Shown piece after piece: positions 17,912 to 29,463 of a stretch of DNA of 64,000 bases. The translations under genes were made by a program, and so were the position numbers. A model generated the notes under the pieces. It ran no database searches and was not told where the DNA came from. It saw only the letters and a list, made by a program, of their open reading frames with translations. Source of the DNA: Paracidovorax anthurii. Its GTDB lineage: Bacteria; Pseudomonadota; Gammaproteobacteria; Burkholderiales; Burkholderiaceae_C. Positions within the stretch are counted from its first letter, which is position 1, and each line of letters opens with the position of its first letter. The stretch spans positions 1 through 64,000 of the forward strand of contig NZ_QLTA01000019.1 of NCBI RefSeq assembly GCF_003269065.1. The letters run 5' to 3'.

Positions 17912-19156
17912 ATGAGCCGTCGTCGCGTCGTCGTGACCGGCCTGGGTTGCATCACCCCCGTCGGTAACACGGTGGCGGAAGCCTGGGCCCGTATTTTGGC
18001 CGGTCAGTCCGGTATCGATCTCATCACCAAGTTCGATGCATCGAACTTTGCCTGCAAGATCGCAGGCGAGGTCAAGGGATTCGACCTGAATGCCTACATC
18101 AACGCCAAGGATGCACGCGCGATGGACACGTTCATCCACTACGGCATTGCTGCGGCGGATCAAGCGGTGCGCGATGCGGGCTTGCCCACGGGAGAAGCCC
18201 TGGACGATGATCTGGCCACCCGCATCGGCTGCATCATCGGGTCGGGCATCGGCGGCCTGCCGCTGATCGAGAACACGCACGCCGAACTCGAAAGCCGGGG
18301 GCCGCGCCGTGTCACGCCGTTCTTCGTGCCGGCATCCATCATCAACATGGTGGCGGGGCATGTGTCGATGCGCTTCGGCTTCAAGGGGCCCAATCTCTCG
18401 GTCGTCACGGCCTGCACTACGGGATTGCATTGCATTGGCGAAGGTGCGCGCAAGATCGAGTATGGGGATGCCGATGTGATCATCGCCGGTGGCACGGAGT
18501 CCACCGTTTCTCCATTGGGGGTCGGTGGCTTTGCGGCCATGCGGGCGTTGTCGACCCGCAATGACGATCCCAAGACGGCCTCTCGCCCATGGGACAAGGA
18601 CCGCGATGGGTTCGTCCTGGGTGAAGGGGCGGGAATGATGGTTCTTGAAGAGTACGAGCATGCGAAGGCCCGTGGCGCCAAGATCTATGCCGAACTCTGC
18701 GGGTATGGCCTGAGCGCCGATGCGGGGCACATGACGGCGCCCAGCATGGATGGTCCGCGCCGGGCCATGCTCTCGGCGCTGCGCAATGCGGGCATCAATG
18801 CCGATGAGGTCGATTACCTGAATGCCCATGGCACGTCGACCCCGCTGGGCGATCTCAACGAAACCAATGCGATCAAGGCGGCATTAGGAGATCATGCCAA
18901 GCGCATGGTGGTGAGTTCCACCAAGTCGATGACCGGCCATTTGCTCGGAGGGGCGGGCGGTATCGAGAGTGTTTTCACCGTATTGGCCTTGCGTGACCAG
19001 AAGGTGCCACCCACGATCAATATCTTCGAGCAAGATCCTGAGTGCGATCTGGATTACTGTGCCAATACAGCGCGCGATCTGAAGATGAATGTCGCCGTGA
19101 AGAACAATTTTGGATTTGGTGGCACCAACGGCACGCTGGTGTTCCGCCGCATGTGA
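17912..19156 (+). CDS. fabF: beta-ketoacyl-ACP synthase II
   Basis: Elongating condensing enzyme, 414 residues. The start [18 protein letters not shown] is typical. The nucleophile cysteine is at about residue 168 in [10 protein letters not shown]; the two histidines are in [11 protein letters not shown] and [13 protein letters not shown]. The ending [16 protein letters not shown] is conserved. Last gene of the fatty-acid block, 56 bases after acpP. Confidence 0.97.
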   Translation: MSRRRVVVTGLGCITPVGNTVAEAWARILAGQSGIDLITKFDASNFACKIAGEVKGFDLNAYINAKDARAMDTFIHYGIAAADQAVRDAGLPTGEALDDDLATRIGCIIGSGIGGLPLIENTHAELESRGPRRVTPFFVPASIINMVAGHVSMRFGFKGPNLSVVTACTTGLHCIGEGARKIEYGDADVIIAGGTESTVSPLGVGGFAAMRALSTRNDDPKTASRPWDKDRDGFVLGEGAGMMVLEEYEHAKARGAKIYAELCGYGLSADAGHMTAPSMDGPRRAMLSALRNAGINADEVDYLNAHGTSTPLGDLNETNAIKAALGDHAKRMVVSSTKSMTGHLLGGAGGIESVFTVLALRDQKVPPTINIFEQDPECDLDYCANTARDLKMNVAVKNNFGFGGTNGTLVFRRM

Positions 19157-19210
19157 TCCATCCCACGCGCGCAGTCCGTCGCTGAACGCCACGTTGCCTT
19201 GCACGCCCTC

Positions 19211-19711
19211 ATGGCGTATTCCGTTCGGACCCACCATGCTCCGGCTGTGCGCCATATCGTGGGAGCCGGCCGCTGTGTGCCGGCTTTTGCGATCTGCGTC
19301 AGTCTCCTGGGGCTTGGGCTGTGGAGTGCCTGGGTGCTGACGGGGAGCGGGTCCCACTGGATGCCTGCAGTGCTTGGTTGCGTACTTTGGGTCACCGTGT
19401 CGGGGGCCGCTTGGCATACCGTTCATCGCTGGGCCGAAGGGCTGTTGTCCTGGGATGGTCTTTATTGGTCACTGGACCGGGGAAACGCGTCTGCGCAGCT
19501 CCTGGGGCGGCTGGAGATACAACTGGATCTGCAGTTTTTCATCCTGGCCCGCCTGCTCGGCCTCGATGGCCGTACGGTGTGGCTGGGGCTTGAGCGGGGC
19601 AATGACTCTGCCGCATGGTCGGCGTTGCGCCGTGCGGTATATTCCCGGCCCGAACGGGAGCCCGCTGCCGAGGGTTCGACGATCCCTCCCGCTCATCGCG
19701 ACGGCGCATGA
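19211..19711 (+). CDS. small membrane protein between fabF and rpoE (unknown function)
   Basis: A 166-residue protein with two predicted transmembrane helices (about 23-42 and 50-68) and a C-terminal cytosolic part of about 95 residues. No family was recognised with confidence; its size and two-helix layout are reminiscent of YgfX/CptA-type proteins, but that is only a guess. ATG 19211 was chosen over an in-frame TTG at 19199. It ends 12 bases before rpoE and is probably co-transcribed, so a role linked to the envelope-stress regulon is possible. Confidence 0.6.
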   Translation: MAYSVRTHHAPAVRHIVGAGRCVPAFAICVSLLGLGLWSAWVLTGSGSHWMPAVLGCVLWVTVSGAAWHTVHRWAEGLLSWDGLYWSLDRGNASAQLLGRLEIQLDLQFFILARLLGLDGRTVWLGLERGNDSAAWSALRRAVYSRPEREPAAEGSTIPPAHRDGA

Positions 19712-19723
19712 GCTATTGAATAC

Positions 19724-20353
19724 ATGAACGCTTCCACGCCCCCGCCTTCTCCCGCCGACAGCGACATCCAGCTCGTGGAGCGCACGGTTTCCGGCGACCA
19801 CAGGGCATACGAACTGCTGGTGATCAAATACCAGCGCCGCATCGAGCGCCTGATCGGCCGCATGGTGCGCGATTCCGACCTTGTGCAGGACATTGCGCAA
19901 GAGACCTTTCTGCGGGCCTACCGCGCGTTGCACCAGTTTCGTGGAGAGGCCCAGTTCTATACGTGGCTCTACCGCATCGCCGTCAACACGGCTAAGAAGG
20001 CCTTGATGGATATCAAGCGCAATCCGGTGATTTCCGAAAATGCGCTGAGGGGAGGTGACGATGAAGATGAAACTTCCCGTATCGGACATGAACTAACCAG
20101 CGACGAAACCCCGGAAACCGTCCTGGCTGCACAGGAAATCGCGGCGGCGGTGAATGCCGCGATGGATGCGCTTCCCGAGGATTTGCGCCAGGCCGTGGCA
20201 TTGCGCGAAATCGAGGGGTTGACCTATGAGGAAATTGCCGACGCCATGAATTGCCCGATCGGGACGGTGCGTTCGAGAATCTTCAGGGCGCGTGAAGCCA
20301 TCTCTGCCCGCGTGCGCCCACTGCTGGAAAAGCAGTCCGGCAAACGCTGGTGA
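19724..20353 (+). CDS. rpoE: RNA polymerase sigma factor RpoE (sigma-24, AlgU type)
   Basis: ECF sigma factor of 209 residues for envelope stress. Region 2 is visible in AYELLVIKYQRRIERLIGRM, followed by QDIAQETFLRAYRALHQF; the GEAQFYTWLYRIAVNTAK segment and region 4 LPEDLRQAVALREIEGLTYE, followed by IADAMNCPIGTVRSRIFRAR, complete it. It heads the rpoE-rseA-rseB-mucD module. An autoregulatory sigma-E promoter (GGAACTT-type) was looked for upstream and not found. Confidence 0.97.
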   Translation: MNASTPPPSPADSDIQLVERTVSGDHRAYELLVIKYQRRIERLIGRMVRDSDLVQDIAQETFLRAYRALHQFRGEAQFYTWLYRIAVNTAKKALMDIKRNPVISENALRGGDDEDETSRIGHELTSDETPETVLAAQEIAAAVNAAMDALPEDLRQAVALREIEGLTYEEIADAMNCPIGTVRSRIFRAREAISARVRPLLEKQSGKRW

Positions 20354-20416
20354 CACGAGATGGTGTTGGGAGCCTGGCGGCCTTGCCAGGCGCAACGACG
20401 ATAGCAGGTGATTAGC

Positions 20417-21025
20417 ATGAAAGACGATCTGAAACTGCGTGAGCAACTTTCCGCCCTGGCCGATGGCCAGTTGCAAGGGGCGGAATGGAGCGAGGCGGTC
20501 GCGTACGCTCAGAGCGACGATGGCCGGGCCCATTGGGAGGTCTACCACTTGGTCGGTGACGTCCTTCGTTCCTCGGACCTGGGCAAACCTTCCGATAGGT
20601 CGCTTGCGGCCCGGGTTCGCTCGCAGCTGGAGCAGGACCGCACGCACGTGGAATTGCCCGAGCCGGCACGGGTCGTGGCAAAGACGATCGAAGCGCAGGA
20701 TGAGGCGGCCAACGCGGCGGTATTCCGCTGGAAGATGGTGGCTGGTCTGGCGTCCCTGGCGGCGGTGGGGGTTCTGGGCTGGAATGGCTTGAATGCACTG
20801 CAGCAATCGGATGGCGGTGCGCAACTGGCGTCCATTGCCGCGCCGGGGCAGGTGCAGGGGGCCACCATTGCCGCAACGGAGGTGGCGGGAAGCCAGCAAG
20901 TGATGCTCAGGGATCCCCGGCTGGATGAGTTGCTGGCGGCGCACAAGCAGTATGGGGGCGCGTCCGCGCTGCAGATGCCGGCCGGATTTCTGCGTAACGC
21001 CACGTTCGAAACTTCCGCGCGGTGA
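20417..21025 (+). CDS. rseA: anti-sigma-E factor RseA (MucA-like)
   Basis: Inner-membrane anti-sigma factor, 202 residues. The N-terminal sigma-binding domain (about 1-75) contains LREQLSALADGQLQGAEWSE and the conserved WEVYHLVGDVLRSSDL. One transmembrane helix spans about 106-122, and the periplasmic C-terminus ends in a segment that would be cut by site-1 protease. ATG 20417 has a Shine-Dalgarno (AGGTGA) 5 bases away; a GTG at 20408 is less likely. Its stop overlaps the GTG of rseB. Confidence 0.93.
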   Translation: MKDDLKLREQLSALADGQLQGAEWSEAVAYAQSDDGRAHWEVYHLVGDVLRSSDLGKPSDRSLAARVRSQLEQDRTHVELPEPARVVAKTIEAQDEAANAAVFRWKMVAGLASLAAVGVLGWNGLNALQQSDGGAQLASIAAPGQVQGATIAATEVAGSQQVMLRDPRLDELLAAHKQYGGASALQMPAGFLRNATFETSAR

Positions 21026-22140
21026 GCATTGGTGGGACAGGAGGGAGTGGGTTGGCCAGGAACCATGACATCGGGTCTTGTGTGAGCACGCGAAGGCCCG
21101 CGGCCAGGACATGCGGTCTCTGGATTTCGGCATGGCTGGCATGCACGCTGATGGGAGGGAACGTGTGGGCGACTCCCCCCGAGCCCGAGCGCCCGGCATC
21201 CGTTGCCTTGCGCTCCGCGGCGCCGGCCGATATCCAGCAGTGGATGGAGCGCATTCACCGCGCTTCGCGCGAATACAGCTACAGCGGCAGCTTCGTGGTC
21301 TGGTCCTCCTCGGGCGCCATGGCCAGTTCGCGGATCTGGCATGCGACCGATGGCAAGGTGCAGATCGAGCGTATCGAGGCGTTGAACGGCTCGCCGCGCA
21401 CCGTGTTCCGCCGTGATGACCTCGTTCGCACATTCCTGCCGCAGGCCCAGATGGTCAAGGAGGAGCAGCGGGACATGCCGGGCCTCTTTCCCCATCTTCC
21501 CCAGGCCGAGGGGGCGGCGCTGGCCAGCCACTATCAGGCGCGGGTGGTGGGCAGCGAACGAGTGGTGGGGCAGGAGGCCGACATCGTCTTGCTCCAGCCC
21601 AAAGACGCGTTGCGCTTCGGCTATCGCATATGGACGGCGCGCACGAGTGGCCTGGTCGTCAAGCTGCAGACCCTGGGGCCGCAGGGGCGGGTTCTGGAGC
21701 AGGCCGCTTTTTCTCAGCTCGATTTCGACGCGCCGCCCACGGTGTCCCAACTGGCGGCGCTGATGAACGATACGCGCGGGTTCCGCGTGCTGACGATTCC
21801 TCTGGCCAAAACCACGGCGAAGGATGCGGGCTGGCAAATGCGCCAGCCTGTCGCGGGCTTCTCGCCGGGCGATTGCTACAAGCGCGAAGCTTCGTCCATG
21901 CCGATGGCGATGGCCCTGCCGCCGCTGCAGTGCATTTTTTCGGATGGCCTTGCGACGGTCTCCCTCTTCTTCGAGCCGTACGACGCGGCCCGGCATGCGC
22001 GCGAGCCCAGGCGCATGGACATGGGTGCCACCCAGACGCTGGCCATGAAGGTGGCGGGCGATACGTGGCTGACGGCTGTGGGCGAGGTGCCCCAGGAAAC
22101 GTTGCGGTTGCTGGCAGAGCAGGTCGAGCCCCTGCGCTGA
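21022..22140 (+). CDS. rseB: sigma-E regulatory protein RseB (MucB)
   Basis: Periplasmic lipid/stress sensor that protects RseA from cleavage. The mature protein starts after a signal peptide ending near GGNVWA. The N-terminal MucB/RseB domain includes WMERIHRASREYSYSGSFVV and the C-terminal domain follows. The first possible start is GTG 21022, overlapping the rseA stop (GTGA) and implying coupling; GTG 21082 (VSTRRPAARTCGLWISAW) would give a more normal signal-peptide length and may be the true start. Confidence 0.9.
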   Translation: MSIGGTGGSGLARNHDIGSCVSTRRPAARTCGLWISAWLACTLMGGNVWATPPEPERPASVALRSAAPADIQQWMERIHRASREYSYSGSFVVWSSSGAMASSRIWHATDGKVQIERIEALNGSPRTVFRRDDLVRTFLPQAQMVKEEQRDMPGLFPHLPQAEGAALASHYQARVVGSERVVGQEADIVLLQPKDALRFGYRIWTARTSGLVVKLQTLGPQGRVLEQAAFSQLDFDAPPTVSQLAALMNDTRGFRVLTIPLAKTTAKDAGWQMRQPVAGFSPGDCYKREASSMPMAMALPPLQCIFSDGLATVSLFFEPYDAARHAREPRRMDMGATQTLAMKVAGDTWLTAVGEVPQETLRLLAEQVEPLR

Positions 22141-22269
22141 TGCTCCATTCCACGGATGGGGTGGCCGCCGGATACGATCTCCGGAACCAAACAAGGTCTT
22201 GGCCTTCACACCATCGGTCACTTTTTGACCAAGATATCTGATTTGCACGAAGAGAAGGAAAGGTCTTTC

Positions 22270-23754
22270 ATGCTCACGATGCCGCGTAGAACGCTGCCGT
22301 TTCAAGCCCTGGCCCGCGCGCTCGCCTTGGCAGGCGCCGTGGCCCTGGTGCCCGCCGGAGCCCTCCATGCCCAGGCGGCCACGCCTTCCTCGCCGTCCCT
22401 GGTGCAGGGTCTTCCCGACTTCACGGATCTGGTGGATCAGGTGGGGCCGGCCGTGGTCAACATCCGCACGCTGGAGAAGGTGCCCGATCGGGCGGCCGCC
22501 GGCGCGATGGACGAGGAAATGCTGGAGTTCTTCAAGCGCTTCGGCCTGCCGATGCCCAACGCGCCTCGCCAGCAGCGTCCGCAGCGCCCGGATGAGGAGC
22601 AGCCCCGGGGCGTGGGCTCGGGCTTCATCCTGACTTCCGACGGCTATGTGATGACGAATGCCCATGTGGTGGAGGGTGCCCAGGAGGTGCTCGTCACCCT
22701 GACCGACAAGCGGGAGTTCAAGGCCAAGATCGTGGGCTCGGACAAGCGCACCGACGTGGCGGTGGTCAAGATCGAGGCCACGGGCCTGCCTGCGGTGAAG
22801 GTGGGAGATGTGAACCGCCTGCGCGTGGGTGAATGGGTGATGGCCATCGGTTCGCCGTTCGGGCTCGAGAATTCGGTGACTGCCGGGATCGTCAGCGCCA
22901 AGCAGCGCGACACGGGCGACTATCTGCCGTTCATCCAGACCGACGTGGCGATCAACCCGGGCAATTCGGGGGGGCCGCTGATCAACATGCGCGGAGAGGT
23001 CGTGGGCATCAACAGCCAGATCTACTCGCGCTCGGGCGGCTTCATGGGGATTTCCTTCGCCATTCCGATCGATGAGGCCATCCGGGTGAGCGACCAGTTG
23101 CGCGCCACGGGGCGGGTGACCCGTGGGCGCATCGGCGTCCAGATCGGCCAGGTGACCAAGGACGTGGCGGAGTCGATCGGCCTCGGCAAGCCCCAGGGGG
23201 CGCTGGTGACCGGGGTCGAGGCAGGCTCGCCCGCCGAGAAGGCCGGCGTGGAGGCGGGCGACATCATCACCCGTTTCGACGGCAAGGGCATCGACAAGAT
23301 CTCGGACCTGCCACGGATGGTGGGCAACACCAAGCCGGGCAACAAGAGCACCGTCACCGTGTTCCGGCGTGGTTCCACGCGCGATCTGTCCATCACCGTG
23401 GCCGAGATCGAGCCCGACGAGAAGGTGGCCGCGAATGCCAATGAACGCGGCAACGCGAAGCCCAAGGCGTCTCCTGCGGCGCAACAGCTGGGGCTGGCGG
23501 TCGTGGAGCTGACGGACGCGCAGAAAAAGGAACTCAAGGTGAAGGGGGGCGTGCGCGTGAGCGCCGCCACCGACGCGGCGGCCCGTGCCGGGCTGCGCGA
23601 GGGTGACGTCATCCTGGGCATCGCCAACACGGAGATCACGGGCCTCAAGGATTTCGAGGCGGCGCTGGCCAAGGCGGACAAGAGCAAGCCCGTCAACGTG
23701 CTCTTCCGGCGGGGCGACTGGGCGCAGTATGCGCTGATCCGCCCGGCGCGCTGA
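22270..23754 (+). CDS. mucD: periplasmic serine endoprotease DegP/MucD
   Basis: HtrA-family protease and chaperone, 494 residues. The signal peptide (about 1-35, ending LHAQA) is followed by the trypsin-like domain with H132 (TNAHVV), D162 (RTDVAVV) and S233 (GNSGGPL), then two PDZ domains (about 280-365 and 400-490). ATG 22270 is preceded by AAGGAAAGG. It is the last gene of the sigma-E module. A GGTCA/TGACC inverted repeat (22217-22231) lies in its 129-base upstream gap. A hairpin terminator follows. Confidence 0.96.
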   Translation: MLTMPRRTLPFQALARALALAGAVALVPAGALHAQAATPSSPSLVQGLPDFTDLVDQVGPAVVNIRTLEKVPDRAAAGAMDEEMLEFFKRFGLPMPNAPRQQRPQRPDEEQPRGVGSGFILTSDGYVMTNAHVVEGAQEVLVTLTDKREFKAKIVGSDKRTDVAVVKIEATGLPAVKVGDVNRLRVGEWVMAIGSPFGLENSVTAGIVSAKQRDTGDYLPFIQTDVAINPGNSGGPLINMRGEVVGINSQIYSRSGGFMGISFAIPIDEAIRVSDQLRATGRVTRGRIGVQIGQVTKDVAESIGLGKPQGALVTGVEAGSPAEKAGVEAGDIITRFDGKGIDKISDLPRMVGNTKPGNKSTVTVFRRGSTRDLSITVAEIEPDEKVAANANERGNAKPKASPAAQQLGLAVVELTDAQKKELKVKGGVRVSAATDAAARAGLREGDVILGIANTEITGLKDFEAALAKADKSKPVNVLFRRGDWAQYALIRPAR

Positions 23755-23777
23755 TGGCGTCCGGGCCCCGGATGCCG

Positions 23778-23812
23778 AAAAGCCCCATCCCGCAGTCGGG
23801 AGTGGGGCTTTT
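23778..23812 (+). terminator. terminator of the rpoE-rseA-rseB-mucD operon
   Basis: AAAAGCCCCATCCCG and CGGGAGTGGGGCTTTT pair with one unpaired base and a CAGT loop; the arm itself ends in TTTT. It lies 23 bases after the mucD stop. Confidence 0.85.
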
Positions 23813-24126
23813 GGTCGGTCCGGGGTGCCCCATTGGGAAGGCCCTTGCAGGCAGCGATGCCTGCAGAAAAAAGTCTATCTACAGCTTTGGATAGAATGCG
23901 GGGCGTTTTTGCGGCGCTGATGGTATATGCGAGGCTTGTAACATCACGATATGGGATCGTCACTCTTCATGCACAGGTGTTCCACAGATCGCCCACAACT
24001 TGTTCCCAAAGAACTCGGCATTTCTGTGAATAAGTTGTGCATAAAATACGCGTTGCAGGGTGGCAACGCGCTCTGGGCGTGGTAGTGCAGGCTTTCCCTG
24101 GCGGCCTTTTTGCCTACAATGAAGCT

Positions 24127-24191
24127 CCAACCATCGCAGTTGCCAAAGATTGTTGGTTCAGGGCGCGTCACCATTTGACGCGCCCTTTTTT
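24127..24191 (+). ncRNA. candidate small RNA or attenuated lepA leader
   Basis: A -10-like TACAAT (24115-24120, weak -35 TTTCCC near 24093) would start a transcript near 24127. It would form a CCAAC/GTTGG-closed stem-loop (24127-24156), then an 11-bp perfect terminator stem and T6. The predicted RNA is about 65 nt. It ends about 45 bases before the lepA ATG, so it may be an independent sRNA or a leader that is prematurely terminated. Confidence 0.4.
24160..24191 (+). terminator. strong rho-independent terminator upstream of lepA
   Basis: Arms AGGGCGCGTCA (24160-24170) and TGACGCGCCCT (24176-24186) with loop CCATT are followed by six T. It is unusual because the next co-directional gene, lepA, begins only 45 bases later. 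Confidence 0.88.
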
Positions 24192-24235
24192 CTTGTGCGC
24201 GCCGTTTCAATTCAATTACTTGTCGCTTCTCGTTG

Positions 24236-26044
<1,809 letters not shown>

Positions 26045-26048
26045 TCCG

Positions 26049-27023
26049 ATGCAAGCAATGCAATATGTGACCGCCGCGGTGCTGGCGGCCTTCGTGGGCT
26101 ACGTGGGTGCCTGGTACGTGGGCGCCATCGAGGGCAACTTCGCGCTGCTGCTGCTGCTCGCGACGGTGGTGACCGGCGCCTACTGGGTGGCCGAGCGCCT
26201 CGTGTTCCTGCCGCGCCGCCAGCGTGCCGCGCAGGCCATCGAGGAGGCCGCGGCCCAGCGCCGCGCCGAACTCGACCGCATGGGCATCGCCAAGGTGGAC
26301 GGCGACGTGCAGGAGGCGAAGGACAGCATCCTCATGCAGCCCTGGTGGCTCGACTGGACCGCCGGGCTCTTCCCGGTGATCGCCGTCGTGTTCCTGCTGC
26401 GCTCCTTCCTCTTCGAGCCCTTCAAGATCCCGTCCGGCTCGATGATTCCGACGCTGCTGGTGGGCGACCTCATCCTCGTGAACAAGTTCACCTACGGCAT
26501 CCGCCTGCCCGTGATCAACAAGAAGATCTCCCAGGGCACGCCGCCCCAGCGCGGCGACGTGATGGTGTTCCGCTATCCGCCGCAGCCCAGCATGGACTAC
26601 ATCAAGCGCGTGGTCGGAGTGCCCGGCGACGAGATCGCCTACCTGAACAAGCGGCTGACGGTGAACGGCAAGCCGGTGGAAACCACGGCGCTGCCCGACT
26701 TCCTCGACGAGGATTCGATGCGCTATTTCAAGCAGTTCGACGAGCAGCTGGGCGAGAAGCGCCACCGCATCATCAACAACCCGGACGTGCCGGCCTTCAT
26801 CCAGGGCGCGAGCGACTACGCATTCCGCGAGAACTGCCGCTACAGCGTGGAAGGGGTGGTGTGCAAGGTGCCCGAGGGCCACTATTTCATGATGGGCGAC
26901 AACCGCGATAATTCGCTCGATTCCCGCTACTGGGGCTTCGTGCCGGATGCGAACATCGTCGGCAAGGCCTTTTTCGTGTGGATGAATTTCGGCAACTTGA
27001 AGCGCATCGGGCCGTTCCAGTGA
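26049..27023 (+). CDS. lepB: signal peptidase I
   Basis: Membrane serine/lysine protease that removes Sec/Tat signal peptides. 324 residues with transmembrane segments near 5-25, 29-48 and 100-118. The catalytic serine is about S131 ([15 protein letters not shown]) and the lysine about K186 ([13 protein letters not shown]). The box near the C-terminus, [17 protein letters not shown], is conserved. The gene follows lepA with a Shine-Dalgarno (GGAGG) inside the end of lepA. Confidence 0.97.
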   Translation: MQAMQYVTAAVLAAFVGYVGAWYVGAIEGNFALLLLLATVVTGAYWVAERLVFLPRRQRAAQAIEEAAAQRRAELDRMGIAKVDGDVQEAKDSILMQPWWLDWTAGLFPVIAVVFLLRSFLFEPFKIPSGSMIPTLLVGDLILVNKFTYGIRLPVINKKISQGTPPQRGDVMVFRYPPQPSMDYIKRVVGVPGDEIAYLNKRLTVNGKPVETTALPDFLDEDSMRYFKQFDEQLGEKRHRIINNPDVPAFIQGASDYAFRENCRYSVEGVVCKVPEGHYFMMGDNRDNSLDSRYWGFVPDANIVGKAFFVWMNFGNLKRIGPFQ

Positions 27024-27100
27024 ACGGCGGCGCGCCGCCGGCGGGTCGCATGGCCTGGCGGCGCCACCCAACAGGACGACAGAAAGACGAGGGTTCGGGC

Positions 27101-27502
27101 ATGGGTCTGCATCAGCACTATCGGCAATCCTTTCCATCGCGTGCCATCGGGGCGGGGCGCCGCGCCCGGCAGCGGGGCCTGTCGTTCATCGGGCTCGTGT
27201 TCGCGGCCGTGTTCGCGGTGGCGGTTTTCGCGATCGGCGGGCAGTCCGTGCCCATCTTCCTGGAGTACCAGGCGATCCGCAAGGCGGCAAACAAGGCCGC
27301 GCGCGAAGCCACCACGGTGCCGGAGGTGCGTGCCGTATTCGACCGCGCCAGCGCCATCGACAACATCAGCTCGATCGGCGGCAAGGACCTCGAGGTGACC
27401 AAGCGCAACGACAAGATCGTGGTGTCGTTCAGCTATTCGCGCGAGATCCCGCTCGTGGGCCCGGCCTATCTGGTGTACCGCTTCCGCGACCAGACCAACT
27501 GA
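27101..27502 (+). CDS. DUF4845 membrane protein
   Basis: A 133-residue protein with an Arg-rich N-terminus, a short [12 protein letters not shown] segment resembling a type IV pilin-like start, and one transmembrane helix (about 27-46). The remainder ([20 protein letters not shown], then SIDN-like and [20 protein letters not shown]) matches the DUF4845 family, which regularly lies between lepB and rnc in proteobacteria. Function unknown. ATG 27101 was chosen from context. Confidence 0.85.
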   Translation: MGLHQHYRQSFPSRAIGAGRRARQRGLSFIGLVFAAVFAVAVFAIGGQSVPIFLEYQAIRKAANKAAREATTVPEVRAVFDRASAIDNISSIGGKDLEVTKRNDKIVVSFSYSREIPLVGPAYLVYRFRDQTN

Positions 27503-27525
27503 TTCTTTCTATTTCCGCTTTCTCG

Positions 27526-28209
27526 GTGTCTCCCAGTCTTTCCGCATTGCAGGACCGCCTGCAGCACGCCTTTTCCGATTTTTCCCTGCTGCAGCGAGCC
27601 GTCACGCACCGCAGCTTTTCGGCCGACCACAACGAGCGCCTCGAATTCCTGGGCGACTCGGTCCTGAGCCTGGCCATCTCCAGCCTGCTCTATCAGCGCC
27701 TGCGCGACCTTCCCGAGGGCGATCTCTCGCGCGTGCGGGCCAATCTGGTCCGCCAGGAGACGCTGCACGGCCTGGCGCTGGGCCTGCAGCTGCCGGAGGT
27801 GCTGCGGCTGGGCGAGGGCGAGACCAAGTCGGGCGGCAAGCAGCGGCCCTCGATCCTGGCCGACGCGCTGGAGGCCCTCATCGGCGCGGTGTACCTCGAT
27901 GCGGGCTACCAGCGCGCCGAGGCGATGGTGCACCGGCTCTACCAGGGCGTGGAGATCAATCCGCGCATGCAGGCCGCCGCCAAGGACGCGAAAACCGCGT
28001 TGCAGGAGTGGCTGCAGGGCCGCAAAATGAAACTGCCGCAGTACCGCGTGGTCGCCACCGTGGGCGCTGCCCACCGGCAGACCTTCGACGTGGAGTGCGA
28101 CATCCCCGAACTGGGCCTGACCGAGCGTGGCATCGGTGGCTCCCGGCGGGCGGGCGAGCAGGCCGCCGCCACCGCCATGCTGGCCACCCTGAAAGCGAAA
28201 CATCCATGA
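27526..28209 (+). CDS. rnc: ribonuclease III
   Basis: Double-stranded-RNA endonuclease, 227 residues. The signature [18 protein letters not shown] lies near residue 40, with the second metal-binding segment [14 protein letters not shown] near 115. A dsRNA-binding domain (about 155-225) ends [19 protein letters not shown]. The start is GTG 27526. Its stop codon overlaps the era ATG (ATGA). Confidence 0.97.
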   Translation: MSPSLSALQDRLQHAFSDFSLLQRAVTHRSFSADHNERLEFLGDSVLSLAISSLLYQRLRDLPEGDLSRVRANLVRQETLHGLALGLQLPEVLRLGEGETKSGGKQRPSILADALEALIGAVYLDAGYQRAEAMVHRLYQGVEINPRMQAAAKDAKTALQEWLQGRKMKLPQYRVVATVGAAHRQTFDVECDIPELGLTERGIGGSRRAGEQAAATAMLATLKAKHP

Positions 28210-29216
28210 ATCCGACCGTTCCCCCTTCCACCGGCGCCGACGCAGGCCAGGACGACCTGGAGGCCATGCTGGCCGCGGCCCGGCCGGGGAGCGCCGCCGC
28301 GCCGGCGGCCGGCGCCGAGGGCCCGCAGCGCTGCGGCCTGATCGCCATCGTGGGCAAGCCCAATGTGGGCAAGTCCACGCTCATGAACGCGCTCGTGGGC
28401 CAGAAGATCAGCATCACCTCGCGCAAGGCGCAGACCACGCGCCACCGCATCACGGGCATCCGCACGCGCGAGCAGACGCAGTTCGTCTTCGTCGATACGC
28501 CGGGCTTCCAGACCCGGCACAGCACGGCGCTGAACAAGTCGCTCAACAAGACGGTGATGGGCGCGATCGGCGACGTGGATCTGATCCTCTTCGTGGTCGA
28601 GGCCGGCAGCTTCACGCTGGCCGACGCCAAGGTGCTCTCGCTCTTCAAGCCCGGCATTCCCACGCTGCTGATCGCCAACAAGCTCGACACGGTGCACCGC
28701 CGCGCCGAGATCGCGCCCTGGCTCAAGGGCATGCAGGAGCGCCACCCGTTCGCCGAATTCGTGCCCATGTCGGCCAAGAACAAGGGCGACATCGAGCGGC
28801 TCTTCGGCATCTGCGCGAAGTATCTGCCCGAGCAGGCCTGGTGGTATGCCGAGGACGAGCTGACCGACCGCAGCGAGAAGTTCCTGGCCAGCGAGACGGT
28901 GCGCGAGAAGCTCTTCCGCTTCACGGGCGACGAGCTGCCCTACACCTCCACCGTGGTGATCGACAAGTTCGACGAGGAGCCCAGCAAGACGCACAAGCGC
29001 TTCGTGCGCGTGGCCGCCACGATCGTGGTGGAGCGCGACGGCCACAAGGCGATGGTGATCGGCGAGAAGGGCGAGCGCCTCAAGCGCATCAGTACCGAGG
29101 CGCGCCAGGAGCTGGAGAAGCTGCTGGATGCCAAGGTGTTCCTCGAAGTGTGGGTGAAGGTGCGCTCGGGCTGGGCCGACGACGAGGCGCGCGTGCGCTC
29201 GTTCGGGTATGAGTGA
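28206..29216 (+). CDS. era: GTPase Era
   Basis: Ribosome-assembly GTPase that binds the 3' end of 16S rRNA. 336 residues with an Ala/Pro-rich N-terminal extension of about 40 residues not found in the E. coli protein. G1 is [11 protein letters not shown]3 DTPGFQ, G4 NKLD; the KH domain contains [17 protein letters not shown]. Translation is coupled to rnc by an ATGA overlap. The usual rnc-era-recO order is kept, but a 247-base gap with a REP-like element separates era from recO. Confidence 0.97.
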   Translation: MNPTVPPSTGADAGQDDLEAMLAAARPGSAAAPAAGAEGPQRCGLIAIVGKPNVGKSTLMNALVGQKISITSRKAQTTRHRITGIRTREQTQFVFVDTPGFQTRHSTALNKSLNKTVMGAIGDVDLILFVVEAGSFTLADAKVLSLFKPGIPTLLIANKLDTVHRRAEIAPWLKGMQERHPFAEFVPMSAKNKGDIERLFGICAKYLPEQAWWYAEDELTDRSEKFLASETVREKLFRFTGDELPYTSTVVIDKFDEEPSKTHKRFVRVAATIVVERDGHKAMVIGEKGERLKRISTEARQELEKLLDAKVFLEVWVKVRSGWADDEARVRSFGYE

Positions 29217-29218
29217 GG

Positions 29219-29300
29219 CCCCCCCTGAGTCGCCTGCGGCGCCTTCCCTCCGAGGGGGGACGACGCCAGCGGCCGGGCAAAGCCCGCTCCGCGGCGTCTG
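29219..29300 (+). repeat. GC-rich REP-like repeat, copy A
   Basis: The segment 'ccccctgagtcgcc...ccttccctccgaggggg.acgacgccagcggcc...tccgcggcgtc' shares order and sequence with the reverse complement of 46541-46636. It contains small stems (CGCCtgcGGCG and CCTTCCCTCCGAGGGGG). It lies between era and recO and is not coding. Confidence 0.75.
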
Positions 29301-29463
29301 CCGGCCTGGCCTGCTCCGCGGCCATCTGAACGATGGGCGCCGCGCCGGTTTCGGGTGCCGTGGGTGAGCGGACGTGCGCCGGGCTCCTGACCGTTCCTGT
29401 CTCCGCTTTTTTCGCTGGCCGCTGTCCGGCGGGCGCGCCGTGCCGTTGGCGAACTAGCAATCC

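Larger units (their letters stand above)
23813..24235 (+). other. mucD-lepA intergenic region
   Basis: No protein gene was recognised in these 423 bases. Seen here: an 8-bp hairpin TGCAGGCA/TGCCTGCA (23846-23865); a TAGAAT -10-like box (23892-23897); DnaA-box-like motifs TGTTCCACA (23978), TGTGAATAA (24025) and TGTGCATAA (24036); a TACAAT -10-like box (24115-24120); and a strong terminator (24160-24191). The gap is AT-richer than its flanks. Confidence 0.6.

Noticed and set aside
22141-22269. Sigma-E promoter before mucD
   Set aside because: GGAACC occurs, but no matching -10 (TCTGA/TCCAA type) stands at the required spacing.
20542-23484. 980-codon open frame on the minus strand opposite rseA-rseB-mucD
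   Set aside because: The plus strand holds three well-supported genes; the antisense translation is Arg/His-rich shadow sequence.
23846-23865. TGCAGGCA/TGCCTGCA hairpin as a terminator
   Set aside because: It is followed by A-rich, not T-rich, sequence on the plus strand and lies after a complete terminator.
23978-24044. A replication origin
   Set aside because: DnaA-box-like motifs are too few and imperfect, and no dnaA, dnaN, gidA or rpmH gene is near.
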